NCBI GenBank assembly: GCA_037975125.1
Contig: JAJQOW010000014.1
Span: 22,331,914-22,395,913 of the forward strand
Reading direction: 5' to 3'
From: Latrodectus hesperus
Lineage: Eukaryota; Arthropoda; Arachnida; Araneae; Theridiidae
DNA length: 64,000 nt
The notes beneath the pieces are model-generated. The model did not search any database, was not told the origin of the DNA, and saw only the letters and a program-made list of their open reading frames with translations. The stretch's first letter is position 1. Each line of letters opens with the position of its first letter. This document shows, piece after piece, positions 50,501 to 62,295 of this stretch. Both the position numbers and the translations under genes were made by a program.

Positions 50501-53500
50501 AAAGTAATAAATTTTAAAATTGGAACTCATAAAATTAAAAGTGTGTAAAAGAACAAAATTGTTTTAATAAAATTGTTATGAAGATATCTAACAGTGTAAT
50601 GCCCTTATGAAACCCATTGCGCAACTCTTAAGATCAAAAATGCTTTCCCTATTATGCAAATGTTTTCATTGATAGGAAAAGTGAAGGCTTTTTTTGTAAA
50701 AATATTGTATTCATTGAAAAAATATGTATTATACAATGAAATTATTTACTGTGAAATGAGAAATAATTGACTACAATTGAACCTTTTTATACCATCACAA
50801 AGACAATAACATCAGTTTTGAAAGATCTTTATTAAGAAAGTGTAGAAATAATATTAAAAAATCACTATCTGAGCGATGTTTAAATCTATTTTTATTGATT
50901 TATTAATTCAGCTATTAGTATATTGATATTGTGTTCTTAATAGAGATAACAATTGGTAGATAAACTGCTGAGTTCTGTTATTTTTCTGGATGTTGTTTGA
51001 CCATTTATAAACTATTTCAATGAAATCCTCTATACCAATATATCTGCTAATGGTAGTCATAAATCTTCATCCTTTTTTTCATATGTCACAATCTACCAAT
51101 TTATACAATTCATATTGCGAATTGGCTCTTGGAAATTAAAGTGATGCCTCCAATTTGGAAATCCATTCATATCAATTTAATAAAAATTATTTTAGTTCTG
51201 AGTTATAAAACTAGTATTTGGTTACAATCAAGCTTACTTGTCTTAATATCTTAAATCCTGATTTGAAAAGCATTTCTTACTTTGTTAAAAATAATTTTTT
51301 GTTCTTTTCATTCATAAGTAATTTTAAATTTACTTTTTAATGAAACTTTCAAATGATCTTTTAGGAATCTTTTTTTCACTGGGCATTTGGAGTTATCGAT
51401 CCAGATTGCTATGGAGCAATAGAAGTGAACAACAATCGATCATATTTATTTGTTCCAAAACTTCCAGAATCTTATGCAGTTTGGATGGGCAAGTAAGTTT
51501 CTCATAAATTAATTTTCATTTTAAATCTGATGCAGGTATTTTTCTGTGGTTACACTTCTCTATTAATAACAATAAGTTTCTGATAAAAGCATGACTTATT
51601 TATTAAGTTATCTCTTTAAATTAAATTAAATGAACTCAGTTAACTATACATCTTTGGATTTTTGTGAAGTTGAGAAGATGTGCTTTTCCTTTAATTTCCT
51701 CAGAGACTAAAGGTAGCTTACATAGATAAGTCAAAAAGATAATAATTTACAGATCTAATTGCCAAGGGAAAAAAACAGTACTGAATACATTTAGAATCAA
51801 TATGTCATTTCCTGGAACATTATGATCACAATCTATCACATAACCATTTAACTGAAATATGCTTCACAGCTTTTCTAAGCTTATTGACATACAAGTCAAG
51901 TATTATAGGAATTGCTCCTTCTAAAATGTAATGTTATTGAATTTTGTTTATATACATATATAACAAAAAATATCTTGTAAAAAGATATATAATTTATAAT
52001 AAAAGAATTGCTCACACACATAGAACTTAAGCACAAATCCTAAAATTAAAGTCAAATGAACCATTTGAATTTGTTGTGTCAGATGCTGTTTAACATCATT
52101 AATTTATTCATTTGATAGTTTTTCAACTTATAAATAATTTTGCTATGTTAATTTAAGTCTGTTTGAAATTAAAGTCTTTTACTTTAAATTAAGTGGGAGT
52201 AACAAAAAATGATTAGTTCAATTCTATGCTACTGATTTCAACTTTTTATTGGTATAATAATCAACTAAACATATTTACTGTTCCTTACAAATCTGAAAAT
52301 GCATGCATCTTATTTTAATATTGTATGTAATTGATATATACTATATTAAACTTAGTGTAAGCTTTCACTTTTGTATAATCATTTAAAATTATTTAATTTT
52401 TAAATATAATCAAACTTTTATGAACTCTTTTTATAGAGTATTTTTTATTTATATTATTAGGATTTTGTTTTGATTGTTGTAGAAATTCATGTAACTCTAA
52501 AAATATATACATAATTTGCAAAGAAACAATAGCTTTCTTCACATTTTAGGAGTTTTATTTTCAATGTGTTGAGTTTAATTTATAATCTTATTTAATTTCT
52601 TATGTTAGTTTTTCTTGCCTAATACAGTTTTTTGTTTTAATTAAATTGGAAAATGGATGTTTCTCTTCTATATATAGTAAATGAATAAAATTGATAATAC
52701 TGGATCTTAAAGTTTATTTACAAATGAGTGTTTATTCTATTTATATAGAATTTCTATTTAAATGACACACTTAATTTTTTGTAAATCTTGAAGCTTTTTT
52801 TTCTCTGATGGATTTAAGATTAATGATAACATCTTTTGGTGATTTATTTGATTTTTCTTTATTTATTTTTGGAAACTTTCACCCTAAGTCATTTCAAGTA
52901 TATATATATATCTATACAGGGTGGTGCGCGGCAGACGGATGGATTTGAAAAGGCCATTGCTCGAGATTGGAAATTAGTCTCCATATCAAGGTCAGTTCAC
53001 AAGATGGAATGGTCTGTAGCACACCATGTGTTTCACGTGGAAGCATATTTTTCAAATGGCCGTTCGATTGTCTGCGTACAGTGCGCTTTTCGTTCGGAAT
53101 TCCGCATTTCCCCTTGCGGTCGAGTTCCCAATTGGAGCAGAATTCTTGCGTGGATGAAAGCCTTTAGGGACACAAGAAATGTGTCCTCGATAAGGAAGGT
53201 CCCTAAGAGAACTGTCTCAACGGGGTTGAGACAGTTCTCTCCAGGGGAAATCGAGAGAGTTCGAGCTGTGGTTGAGCAGTCTTCTTGGCGTTCCCTTCGT
53301 AAACAGGCTGGTACCCTTGGAATTTTACGACGTTCCCTTCAAAGAATTGTCAAAGGACATCTCCATTTACACCCCTATAAGATGGCTGTTGCTCAAGAAT
53401 TAAAACCACTGGATTATGAAAAACGTCAACGCAGTAGCGAAAACATGCTTGCTGCGGACTCTGTTGTTTTCTTCTCTGATGAGGCACATTTTCACCTCAG

Positions 53501-56500
53501 CGGTTGTGTAAATAAACAGAACATGTGCTACTGGAGTGGGACAAACCCAAGGGAGCTCCACCAGAGGCCCCTACACTCTGGCAGAGTCACAGTTTGGTGT
53601 GCTTTGTCGAGGGTGGGGATCATCGGGCCCTACTTTTTTGAAGAAAATGATCGAGCGGCAACTGTGACTTCTGTACGTTACCTCAATATGATCCAGACAT
53701 TTTTCTTGCCTGAACTGGAGCAGATGAATCTGGATGACATCTGGTTTCAGCAGGATGGGGCCACGGCCCATACGGCAAGAGTTTGTATGGATGTTTTGCG
53801 TGACCAATTCCCTGGGCGCCTCATCTCCAAGCGAGGCGATTTGCACTGGCCAGTGCGGTCTCCAGATTTGGCCTCCTGTGATTTTTTTCTTGTGGGGCTA
53901 CCTAAAATCCCTCGTCTACAACAATGGTCCTAGGACCCTGGGAGCCCTTAAAAGCTACATTCAGGCCAGTATCCAACAGATTCCTGTAGAAATGCTGGAA
54001 AGAGTCCATGAAAATTTCAGGAAAAGGCTTAGGCAATGTGAGGAGTGTGAGGACTGCCATTTGGGCGATATTTTATTCAAAACTGTCTAAACTATTATTT
54101 CCCTTGTCAGTGTATATGAACAAAATTAAAAACATTGTTGTTCTTTAATATTTTGTGTTTCATTGACTTTTGATATCCATCCATCTGCTGTATATATATT
54201 ACTACCAAATACAGTATAAAATCTACAGACATAAAAAAATATGTTTATTGAGAAGAGATAATTTAAGAAATAATCTTTTTGTTTGCTGAATAATTAAAAC
54301 TGAAGTTCATGAAAGCCAGTTTAAGATGCTTGAAATGTTGCTTCCATATTTTCAGCATTTGATGATCATGATGGTCTTAATGAAAAGTACCTACCATTTG
54401 CAGAGGAAGAATTCTTATAATCAATCTAATTTTAAAAAATGCTTTGAAATTTCTTACATGTTCATTGTAGAATTCCATATTTTTGGTATCAAATATAAAA
54501 GTGCATTGGCATCATAATCCATTAGTAAAAGTCATTTGATAATAATTTCTTAAGGCTTATAAAATCATAAAAATTGAGTTTTAAATAACTGAAGTTGATC
54601 TGATACTATCATTGAATATTAACTCATGACTTATTGACTTATTATATAAAATAACAGGCTTAAGTGCTGTGAAGAAGTGTTTTATTTCTGAATTTATTTT
54701 TGTCTAAGTTAGCAAGTGGTTCATTATTTTGATAATTTCTCAAATTTGATATAGAAAATCCTTTTACTGACACCTTGTTTTTCATGCTCCAATTATGCAT
54801 TACAAGTACAATAGCTTACTCACTTTTAATGGTTATTTAGTTACTGTAAAGCAAATTATAAGTCAGAAAAATTTAAGTAGATAAATGATTAATTCCCCTT
54901 CTCCAGTTAGTTCAAATAGGTGTTTGCCATCCTTGTGATCAAATAAAGAAAATTATCCTTTAAATTCTTTTTAAAAATCTAAGACTTGTGGTTACTGAGT
55001 TTTTCAATCAATCTGTTTACTGCCACTTCTTGAAATTTAGTCTTTGAAATTTTTGTAATAAAAAGTACTTTCTGGTATCCATTTGAAATATAGAACAAAT
55101 GGTTAATAAGATATCAAAATATTGAATTATCCTCTTACAGTATATGAAATCAGCTAGAGATTTAGAATAGTGGCTTAGGAATATATGCTGATATTTAAAA
55201 GAAATGGGTTTAAGAATACTATTAAGAAAAAATTTTATACTAAACTTTTTAGTAAAGAAGTTAAGACTGCACAATTTTTGATCTTCCAAAATAGGGGATA
55301 TCTTTATACTGAAATTATAAAATATAAGAAATTTTTAATAATTCGGATTTATTTTCTCAAATTTTTTCTGTTCTCTTCAAGCTCATTACATCATGATTTC
55401 ACTGTGAATGTTTTGCAGATAAATGTTTCAATAAAGCCAATTTTTAAAATTCTTATTTGCCTTTTTTTGTACAATGCTGCAAAAAATTATCATCCTTTAG
55501 TTTATTTACTGTATCAGAAAGTATTTTATTGTCAAAAATGCTTCACAATAATATTAAATAGATGTTGAGGAGAAAAATAATGTCTTTTAATTCAATAAAA
55601 TGGCTCTTTAATTATGAAATAATAGTATATTGATAGTTAGAATTAGTGTTTCATTGGAAATAATTATTAAAACTAGTATTGCCTGATTTGTATAATTTTT
55701 TAAGTTTTATTTTGCATTAACTCATTTTTCCAAAATTATAATATGTTATATATATATTATATACAATATTTTAATTTTAATCAAAATTATAGTTTATTTA
55801 AATATATAAGTTATTAAAAATATCAAATATATTTTTGTCTTATTTTTAAAATTTTTCCTCATTAGGTTACACACTTTAGATTATTTTAAGAAAAGATACG
55901 CTGTAGATGAAGTTCACTATGTTACTGATGTAAGTTTTTATCTTGTTAATTATTGACTAGAAACTGCATTTATATGTTGCTATTCTTAGACCATTAATAT
56001 CATATTAATTACGATTTTATTATTCAATTTAGATTGCAAGTGTATTGGCAGCTTTGCAACCTGAAATGCTTTTAACTTTGGTATGTTCTTTTTGTGTCCT
56101 TTTACTTATTAATTTATGTATTATTTTGCTTAAATAATACTTTTTACCAACTTATTTTCAAACTAGTCCAGATTATAATGCAGGAAGTTAGCAAAAGATC
56201 TATAATACAAAGAGCTTTCACATAAAAAAAAAAAACAAATTCATAAAATGTTGTCCATATAAAAACATCTGAAATATTTCAATAACCATTTGTAAAAATT
56301 TTTTTACAGAATGGTGTAAATTCTGACAGTGGTACTGAAACTAAAGAAGCTGTTTTTGATGGAATTGGAAAGTGAGTTTGTGTTTGAGACTCATATAAAA
56401 TATATTTAGAAACTTAAAGTTGTAAAGTGAAGGAAAAATTTTTATACCATCCAAATACTCTAATGTAATGGATTTGTGCTTTAAAAAGATGAAACCTTTT

Positions 56501-58876
56501 TGAACAAAAAGAAATATTTTTAAGTCTGAGTCTTTTTATTTTGCATTATGAACATTTCCAATGTATTAAGTTTCACTATTGTATCAAGTTTATATTGGTT
56601 TAATGTTAATAATTTGTTTAAATATTTCTTATTATTCTAGAAGATATACATTTTATTTTATTGGAATGAGACAGAAGTTTTATTTCCTTCCAAGTAAATA
56701 AATCTCTTAGAGAAAAATTTCATATTATTCGCTTTGTTAAAATTTCCTCTTTAGAGATTTGTTATAAAATTATTTAATCACATAGCTAGTATAAATTTTA
56801 CTATACTAACATTAGTTATTCTAATGTCAACCAACATCTGAATACTAATATCATTAGTATACATTTTATTATTAATTTTTTATAATGTTTCATTAATTTG
56901 AATTTAATAGAAACAAATTCTTAATACCAAAAATCTATTTAAAATATTGAAATAGATATTTTTAACTATTTCAATAGAATTTTTGGCTTCAGTATTAAAA
57001 TCCAAGACTGTTTTCATAATTATGAGTAAAAACTTATAAATTAATGAGTAAAATATAAAAAAATTAAATTTAAATTTTCTTATTTTGTCTTTCTGAGGAA
57101 CTTTGTTTAGAGTAATTAAGTAATTATAAGTATCCATGTTTGTGATTAATAAATTATTTTATTTATAATAAATCATTTTTAAATATCTTATTAAAAATAA
57201 GCACTTGTAAATCTAAAATGTGAAATTGTCTTTTTGCGGTACTACCGTTTTGAACATTCAAGCAAAAATGTCACTAGTAAGTGTCTCCTGATTTTCCCCT
57301 CAAAATCAATAGAATCTACTGATTTTTTTCCCTCCAAAATTGGCGGGTATAAGTTTGTATCTTTTTTTCGTTATTCATGCACCTTGTTTTGTATAATTTA
57401 TCTGTTTAATATCAAGCATCATCTTATGACATGAGGTAATCATTCTTGATATGGATCTTTAAAAACATTCAGATATAAATATGTATTTTTGTTCTAAGTT
57501 ATATAGTCTTAAACTAAATCAGATACATATAATTATTAGAAATCTTCAATTTCCAGATTGTTATTTTTATCGTGATTAAAAAAAAATGTGTAGCAATACA
57601 CATATATTCATAATCATGATAAAAATAACTAGTGAGGAAAAATGTGTCTATATGTTCCAGATTTTCTATCTTTTTGTCAGAAAACATTGAGCTTTTTCAA
57701 TTTTGCTTCCTAAATATTCTACACTCATTTATCATATTTTCAAAATTTGTATGAATATTTGTTAATTAAACATTCTAATATCAGTTTTATATAAATTATG
57801 CTAAATAAATTTTCAATTAAATGTCTCATGTGAGTTCTGTCAAATTATAGTTTATGTTAATTTATACTTAAGATGAATAAAAATATGTAATTTTTTTTTT
57901 TCAGATTTCAAGTGAATAATAAAGTTTTGTATCCAGTTATGACAGAATGGTAAAATAAAATATTTATTATTATAAAATTATTAATATAAGATTATTAAAA
58001 AAATTGACTATATGTTTTATATAAAATTGATGTAGTTTAGTTTTTTTAAATTTTTTTTTTTTTTTTTGTAAAAAATTATCATTTTTAAATCCTATTTTAA
58101 CGACTTTATAACTCCAAAACTTTTATCCTTAAATAAAGCACCCAAATCATTGAACAGAAGGTATACATTTTATAATATCAGATTTTGCATCACCAATTTC
58201 TTTATTTTTCTTATGCACTATACTTTCGAAAGTCACTTTCTTTAAGAACCATATGCAATATTGTCTTTGGCATTTTCTTGGATTATTGATTAGTTGTGGC
58301 TGCTATAATAAGTTTCTTATAGACCATATCGATTCTGTGATAGCTATAATATTTAATCTTAGGTAGTTGCAATATTTTATTTGATTTAAATAAATCCTCA
58401 TCTTTACATATTAATGCATGTTTTGATTTTGCAATTATTTTGTTTTACTAATTGTAATGGTTATTATGAATATTTATTTCTTTATTTTGAGCAGAAAACA
58501 AACATTTTCAATCAATAACACAAAAAACTAAATCTTTAATTTATTTCTTTAAATAGTAAAGAATGTTCTTATTTCATCTGAAATTTAAAAAAATCTAATC
58601 TACAGTACTCTTAAACAAACCATGCATATTTGTTTCTGTATTCAATTGAAATTTCAAATTAAAACATATTTCTAACATTGTAGCAATCTTTTGTAGTAAA
58701 ATGATCCTGATAACTTTTTTATAGCTGTATTTTTAAGTTGTAATAGTTTGACTTGTGGAACCCTACACTACATTCAATTGTCATTTGAAATATTTTTCAG
58801 TCGAGTGTTCAAGACAAACTATGAACTAGAAGTCATGAGATATATAAATAGAATCAGTAGTGAAGCTCATAAAGAG
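47478..58876 (+). CDS. PEPD: Xaa-Pro dipeptidase (prolidase), first eight coding exons; gene runs past the window
   Basis: Cytosolic manganese metallopeptidase (M24) that splits dipeptides with C-terminal proline or hydroxyproline, needed for collagen-derived proline recycling. Coding exons: 47478-47500, 49503-49683, 51365-51492, 55866-55929, 56033-56080, 56310-56371, 57905-57949, 58801-58876; every border is GT-AG and all phases agree. The product begins [20 protein letters not shown] and carries prolidase blocks [81 protein letters not shown] and [14 protein letters not shown]. This is the N-terminal (creatinase-like) domain up to the hinge, about 209 residues of an expected ~490. The pita-bread catalytic domain with the metal ligands is not present before 64000. 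Introns 3 and 8 hold a mariner and a LINE; intron 1 holds a long palindrome. Confidence 0.93.
47501..49502 (+). other. PEPD intron 1
   Basis: About 2.0 kb, AT-rich, with the 64-bp inverted repeat at 47848-47983. Ends TTTTCATTACAG. Confidence 0.8.
47848..47983. repeat. Near-perfect palindrome: 64-bp identical arms, 8-nt loop
   Basis: Left arm 47848-47911 is the exact reverse complement of right arm 47920-47983 (loop GTTAAAAA). Outside the perfect part the pairing resumes after a 4-nt insertion on the right (AGAAATTCGTTAATTTTT against AAAATTAACGAATTTCT), so total arms are near 85 bp. The arms are not terminal repeats of any element recognised elsewhere in the window. Confidence 0.95.
49503..49683 (+). 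CDS. PEPD: PEPD coding exon 2
   Basis: Encodes [17 protein letters not shown] through ELFRQ; donor CAG/GTTAGA. It includes the conserved LQGGE and TRYCSD segments of the prolidase N-domain. An internal Met (MGDHTL) could act as an alternative start. Confidence 0.92.
49980..50150 (+). repeat. Diverged SINE family C copy in PEPD intron 2
   Basis: GCCGAATTGGCTGCTGAATC head, ATGGATATTCATTGTAGTTC and AGTATCCATCTTAAAATAC body text parallel the element at 10510-10690, with many changes. Confidence 0.55.
51365..51492 (+). CDS. PEPD: PEPD coding exon 3
   Basis: Encodes [20 protein letters not shown] to YAVWMGK, acceptor CTTTTAG, donor AA/GTAAGT. Phase 2 at its end matches exon 4. Confidence 0.93.
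52925..54190 (+). mobile_element. mariner-like DNA transposon (DUF4817 type) in PEPD intron 3
   Basis: A single transposase gene flanked by partly matching inverted ends: GCAGACGGATGGAT at 52931-52944 against ATCCATCCATCTGC at 54175-54188 (13 of 14). Both ends lie in (TA)n tracts, consistent with TA insertion. The outermost bases of the left end (GGGTGGTGCGCG) have no partner on the right, so the right tip is lost. It lies in the same direction as PEPD within an intron of about 4.4 kb and is not predicted to alter the exons. Confidence 0.85.
53004..54090 (+). pseudogene. mariner-like transposase with one frameshift
   Basis: ATG at 53004 opens [20 protein letters not shown], the DUF4817 helix-turn-helix found in an abundant arthropod mariner-like family. 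Then come a second HTH ([20 protein letters not shown]), YKMAVAQEL, and the catalytic core: [17 protein letters not shown] (first Asp), [13 protein letters not shown] (second), [14 protein letters not shown] (third acidic region). At the T7 run at 53882-53888 the frame shifts by one base: CDFFL continues as [20 protein letters not shown] in the next frame to a stop at 54090. The loop between [12 protein letters not shown] and FFSDEA is shorter than the usual form. One T fewer would give a continuous frame of about 360 codons. Confidence 0.9.
54191..55865 (+). other. PEPD intron 3, part after the mariner
   Basis: AT-rich; open frames at 54326-55568 show no domain. The intron ends CCTCATTAG. 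Confidence 0.6.
55866..55929 (+). CDS. PEPD: PEPD coding exon 4
   Basis: Completes the Lys codon and encodes [21 protein letters not shown], donor GAT/GTAAGT. Confidence 0.92.
56033..56080 (+). CDS. PEPD: PEPD coding exon 5
   Basis: 48-bp exon, [16 protein letters not shown], acceptor TTCAATTTAG, donor TTG/GTATGT. Parallels the IASVL...SVLLTL stretch of prolidases. Confidence 0.9.
56310..56371 (+). CDS. PEPD: PEPD coding exon 6
   Basis: Encodes [20 protein letters not shown] plus two bases of Lys, acceptor TTTTTTTACAG, donor AA/GTGAGT. Matches the RGVNTDSG...FDGISKF region of the family. Confidence 0.93.
56372..57904 (+). other. PEPD intron 6
   Basis: About 1.5 kb of AT-rich sequence without recognised elements; ends in a T10 tract and CAG. 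Confidence 0.7.
57905..57949 (+). CDS. PEPD: PEPD coding exon 7
   Basis: Encodes (K)[14 protein letters not shown] and two bases of the following Cys; donor TG/GTAAAA. Human prolidase has the parallel KFEVNN...ILHPEIVEC. Confidence 0.9.
58801..58876 (+). CDS. PEPD: PEPD coding exon 8 (last one in the window)
   Basis: Encodes (C)[25 protein letters not shown], acceptor TATTTTTCAG, donor GAG/GTAAGC in phase 0. This is the hinge before the catalytic domain; no following exon is found up to 64000, so intron 8 exceeds 5.1 kb. Confidence 0.92.
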
Positions 58877-60395
58877 GTAAGCTCTTTCCATTTTGTTTTA
58901 TTTCAATTTTTTCAGATCAACATTTTTGTTCAAACAAGAATTTCAGCTTATATATAGTTTATATAAATTATAATTTCAGTGATAATGGAAAAGTGCTCTA
59001 TGTATAATACCATATTATTGGTTTTATGTAATATACTGATATTAAATATGGATATTTTTAATCCTATGTTTAATGCAATTTGGTCATTACACCATTAAAC
59101 TTTAATATCTTTTCTTACTTGTGACAACTTAATGCTAACAAAATTTTAAAATGCTTATTTTTTATATATTTTAAAATGTATTTTCACTTCATTTGCTACT
59201 ATAAATGTAACATTTTAAAATCAAATTTTAGATTCATTTTATCATTTATGATAGCTCATTTCAGTTTTTATTACTATGATAAAATGAGGTCTGATGAGAA
59301 TTCTAATAATCTTATTGACAATGTCTCTCATTTAATATAAAGAAAATAAAGGTGTCAGTTAAACTATATAAAAGATTTTCATATTGATATAGTCTGCTTA
59401 ATTTCTTAGAAGTTAAAGTATTACTTCCCTGAGATTCTGAGAAAGCTCAGAATCATGAACATTTTAGAGTTCACAGCTCGACCTGCTGTTACTTGGGAAT
59501 AATCATAATATGTGTAACTTCTTTCTGTAATTTACACCCATATTGAATGTTCTTAAAAATTTTTATTCCATCATCTTGATAGAAAAAATACTTGTTGTGT
59601 TTCACAAATTCGATGTGACTTCTCTAGAAAAGTATTGTATCTGGTGCATATTATTACTTATCCTTTCAAATAAACATCAGAAGTATGTATAAAATAAAAA
59701 AGAATATGTATAAAATTCTAGAGTAATAAAACAAATTGTATGTTTCATCACCAAGTCATTCACCCCTCAGGGGGTTTACCTTCTTTAGGTAAACAAGGGC
59801 GTCACAATCCCAAGGTACCCCAGTGATCTGTCCTCTTCTTTCCTTTTCTATTTCCTCTACTCTTCTGCTTTTTCTTCCTCTTCTCCCTCAGTGTGGTTGC
59901 CTCGTAAGAGGTTGAGGGCTCCCCTTGAGTAACTTTCGCCGCTTTGTTGCTATTAGCTCCTTTTGGGGACTAAATCCCCCACATGTTTGCCATCCATGTC
60001 CCTGGAAATGAGGGTCCTGGTAATTGAGGCCCCCAGAGACCAACACATTACTTTGGCCTCTGCTTCAGGTAAATGTGAGATGTGTTGTGGTCCTCAGCAC
60101 ATCAATCGGCTTTATATATTAAGCGATCGGTACATCTACTGGATGACTCGTTAAGGGTGGAGGCCATCTCAGGGATGTACTGTGAACGTATAGGACCTGG
60201 CTAGCACTGGTGCAGCTGGTCTGCATCCCCTTGTTGGACTCGGTAATGCGGTCAGGTCCCAAAATTTTAAATAAAAATATGGAAAACAGAAAACTTTCTT
60301 TTCTCCCGTGGGAGTAGCTATTAATGAATAAGGACACAAATTTTTTTTTTATCAAACAAAATAAGGGAAATTTTCAAAATTTGTCCCTTTTCCTT

Positions 60396-61388
60396 ATTCA
60401 GAAAGGAATATCGGGAACAATAGGGGAAGTTAAAAGTATTAACAAATTACGTTCTGGTGACATGATGGTGGAAGTTGCCAACTCGACTCAAGCTACCACC
60501 ATCAGTAATATTCACTTGCTAGCAAATATAGAGGTAACAGTTTTGCCTCATGGTAACTTGAATTTTTCACATGGTGTTGTATCCGCAAGGGATTTAGAGA
60601 ATACGCCAATGAATGAAATCCTGGATAATTTGCAGGATCAGCAGGTCTGTGGAGTTGAACGCATAAAAGTCAGAAGAGATTGCAAATTTATAGACACAAA
60701 ACATAGACCTTCCACAGAATATCAAAGCTGCGTATTTAAATTCACCCGTTTGTCCATATATTCCGAATCCAATGCGGTGTTTCCAATGGCAACATCATGG
60801 ACACTCGAGGATTGCTTGCAGAAGCAAATCCACCTGTGCTTGCTGCACGGGGGTTGGCCACGATTGCTCAAACTGCAAAGCGAAGGAGAGGTGTGTCAAC
60901 TGTCATGGTGACCAACCCCTCCTATTCTCGAAGTTTTCCACAATGGGTATTTGAGAAAGAAGTTACCACGTTGAAAATAACAAATAAATGCTCATATCCA
61001 GAGGCACGGAAACAAGTTACCTCTCATACCCCACAAATTGGTAATAGCTATGCAAGTGCTGCAAAGAAAGTTACCAGAACTGCTTCTACACAAACAGAAG
61101 CAATTTCACTTCCCCAAATTCGATTAACCACAATATCAAAGCTAAAACTAATTTTAAATATAATAACTAAAAGAAAAGCTCCTTTATCTAAGTCAAAATC
61201 TACAAAGGCTTTTGAATTAAAATTATCAAAGGAGGGTTCTCAAAGACCCTCCATATCCACCCGTAAAGCCATGTTTCTGGAGGCTGATGCGGTTTATTTA
61301 CATCCCTTGGACGAGGACTTATCGCTCAAGGAGATGTCAGATGACATGCCTTCTAGCTCCGGGAAAGGAGCTTTTCAAGCTGAACAAT
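60396..61388 (+). pseudogene. LINE ORF1 (gag-like, zinc-knuckle) remnant
   Basis: Frame pieces join as GTIGEVKSINKLRSGDMMVE, an RRM-like fold region (TISNIHLLANIEVTVLPHG), then CCHC-type knuckles in a second frame around 60770-60925 (RCFQWQHHGHSRIACRSKS, CTGVGHDCSNC, KERCVNCHGD), then a third frame with SYPEARKQVT and YASAAKKVTRTASTQTEA. The first knuckle has Trp where a Cys is expected (RCFQW). ORF1 proteins of this type bind the element's RNA. At least two frame changes make the copy inactive. Confidence 0.8.
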
Positions 61389-62295
61389 AACTTCCTTTGT
61401 TTCTTGGAACTGCCATAGTTTACGTTCACATCATGATGACATCAAGTCCATAATTTCAGCCTATAACCCCGCATGTTTTGCACTTCAGGAAACATTCCTG
61501 AAGTCTAGCAATAAATTTTGCATGCGAGGGTTTAAAAGCTTTAGAAAGGACTTTGGTGACGATGGTGCAGTGTCTGGAGGTGTTTGTATATGAACATCTT
61601 ATACTTTTTCCAGCACTGTCCATCCATTGAATACTACTCTACAGGCTGTTGCTGTATGAATTCATGCTTCATGCTTATTAACAGTCTGTAGTTTATATTT
61701 ACCACCACATGATGTCATCCGCCAAGAGGAACTTGATGCATTAATAGATCAGCTGCCAACACCATTTCTGTTGTTAGGTGACTTTAACGGCCATGATTCT
61801 TTGTTTCAAAATGATGATACTAATTCTCGCAGTTGGCAGATGGAGCAGTTTATTTCAGACAACAGTCTCTGTCTGCTTAATACCCACAAGAAGACATATT
61901 TCCATTTACCCACAAGAACATTTCATTCTCTCGATCTGACCATTTGTTCACCATCTCTTCTGCCATTGTTAAATTTAAATGTAGGAAATGATCTGCACAA
62001 CATCGATCATTTTCCTCTCGTCATCTCCCAGATTAGAGGTAGTAGTGTAGGACAACATCTACCTACTTATGAGTACAGTCGGGCAGATTGGACGTTATTT
62101 ACACTATTGGCAGTTATTGATAATGAAATGGTTGCGATTGATGATATTGATGATGCCGTATGTAAGATCACCGAAACAATTATTAATGCAGCCGATGCGT
62201 CAATACCTAAGAGTTTCCCTATATCACACAGGCATTGCAAACTTTGGTGGAATGATGAATGTCAAAACACCTATAAGAAACAGAGGAAGTTATAG
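61386..62295 (+). pseudogene. LINE ORF2 endonuclease domain remnant
   Basis: From 61386 the text reads as an AP-type endonuclease: WNCHSLRSHHDDIKSIISAY, FALQETFLK (metal-binding Glu), LLGDFNGHDSLF (from about 61763), and NIDHFPLVIS near the end (DH active-site pair). In-frame stops occur near 61591 and 61657. Such a domain nicks target DNA for primed reverse transcription. Confidence 0.82.

Noticed and set aside
55017..55568. Open frames of 90 and 127 codons in PEPD intron 3
   Set aside because: They overlap each other on opposite strands, are AT-driven, and lack any family resemblance.
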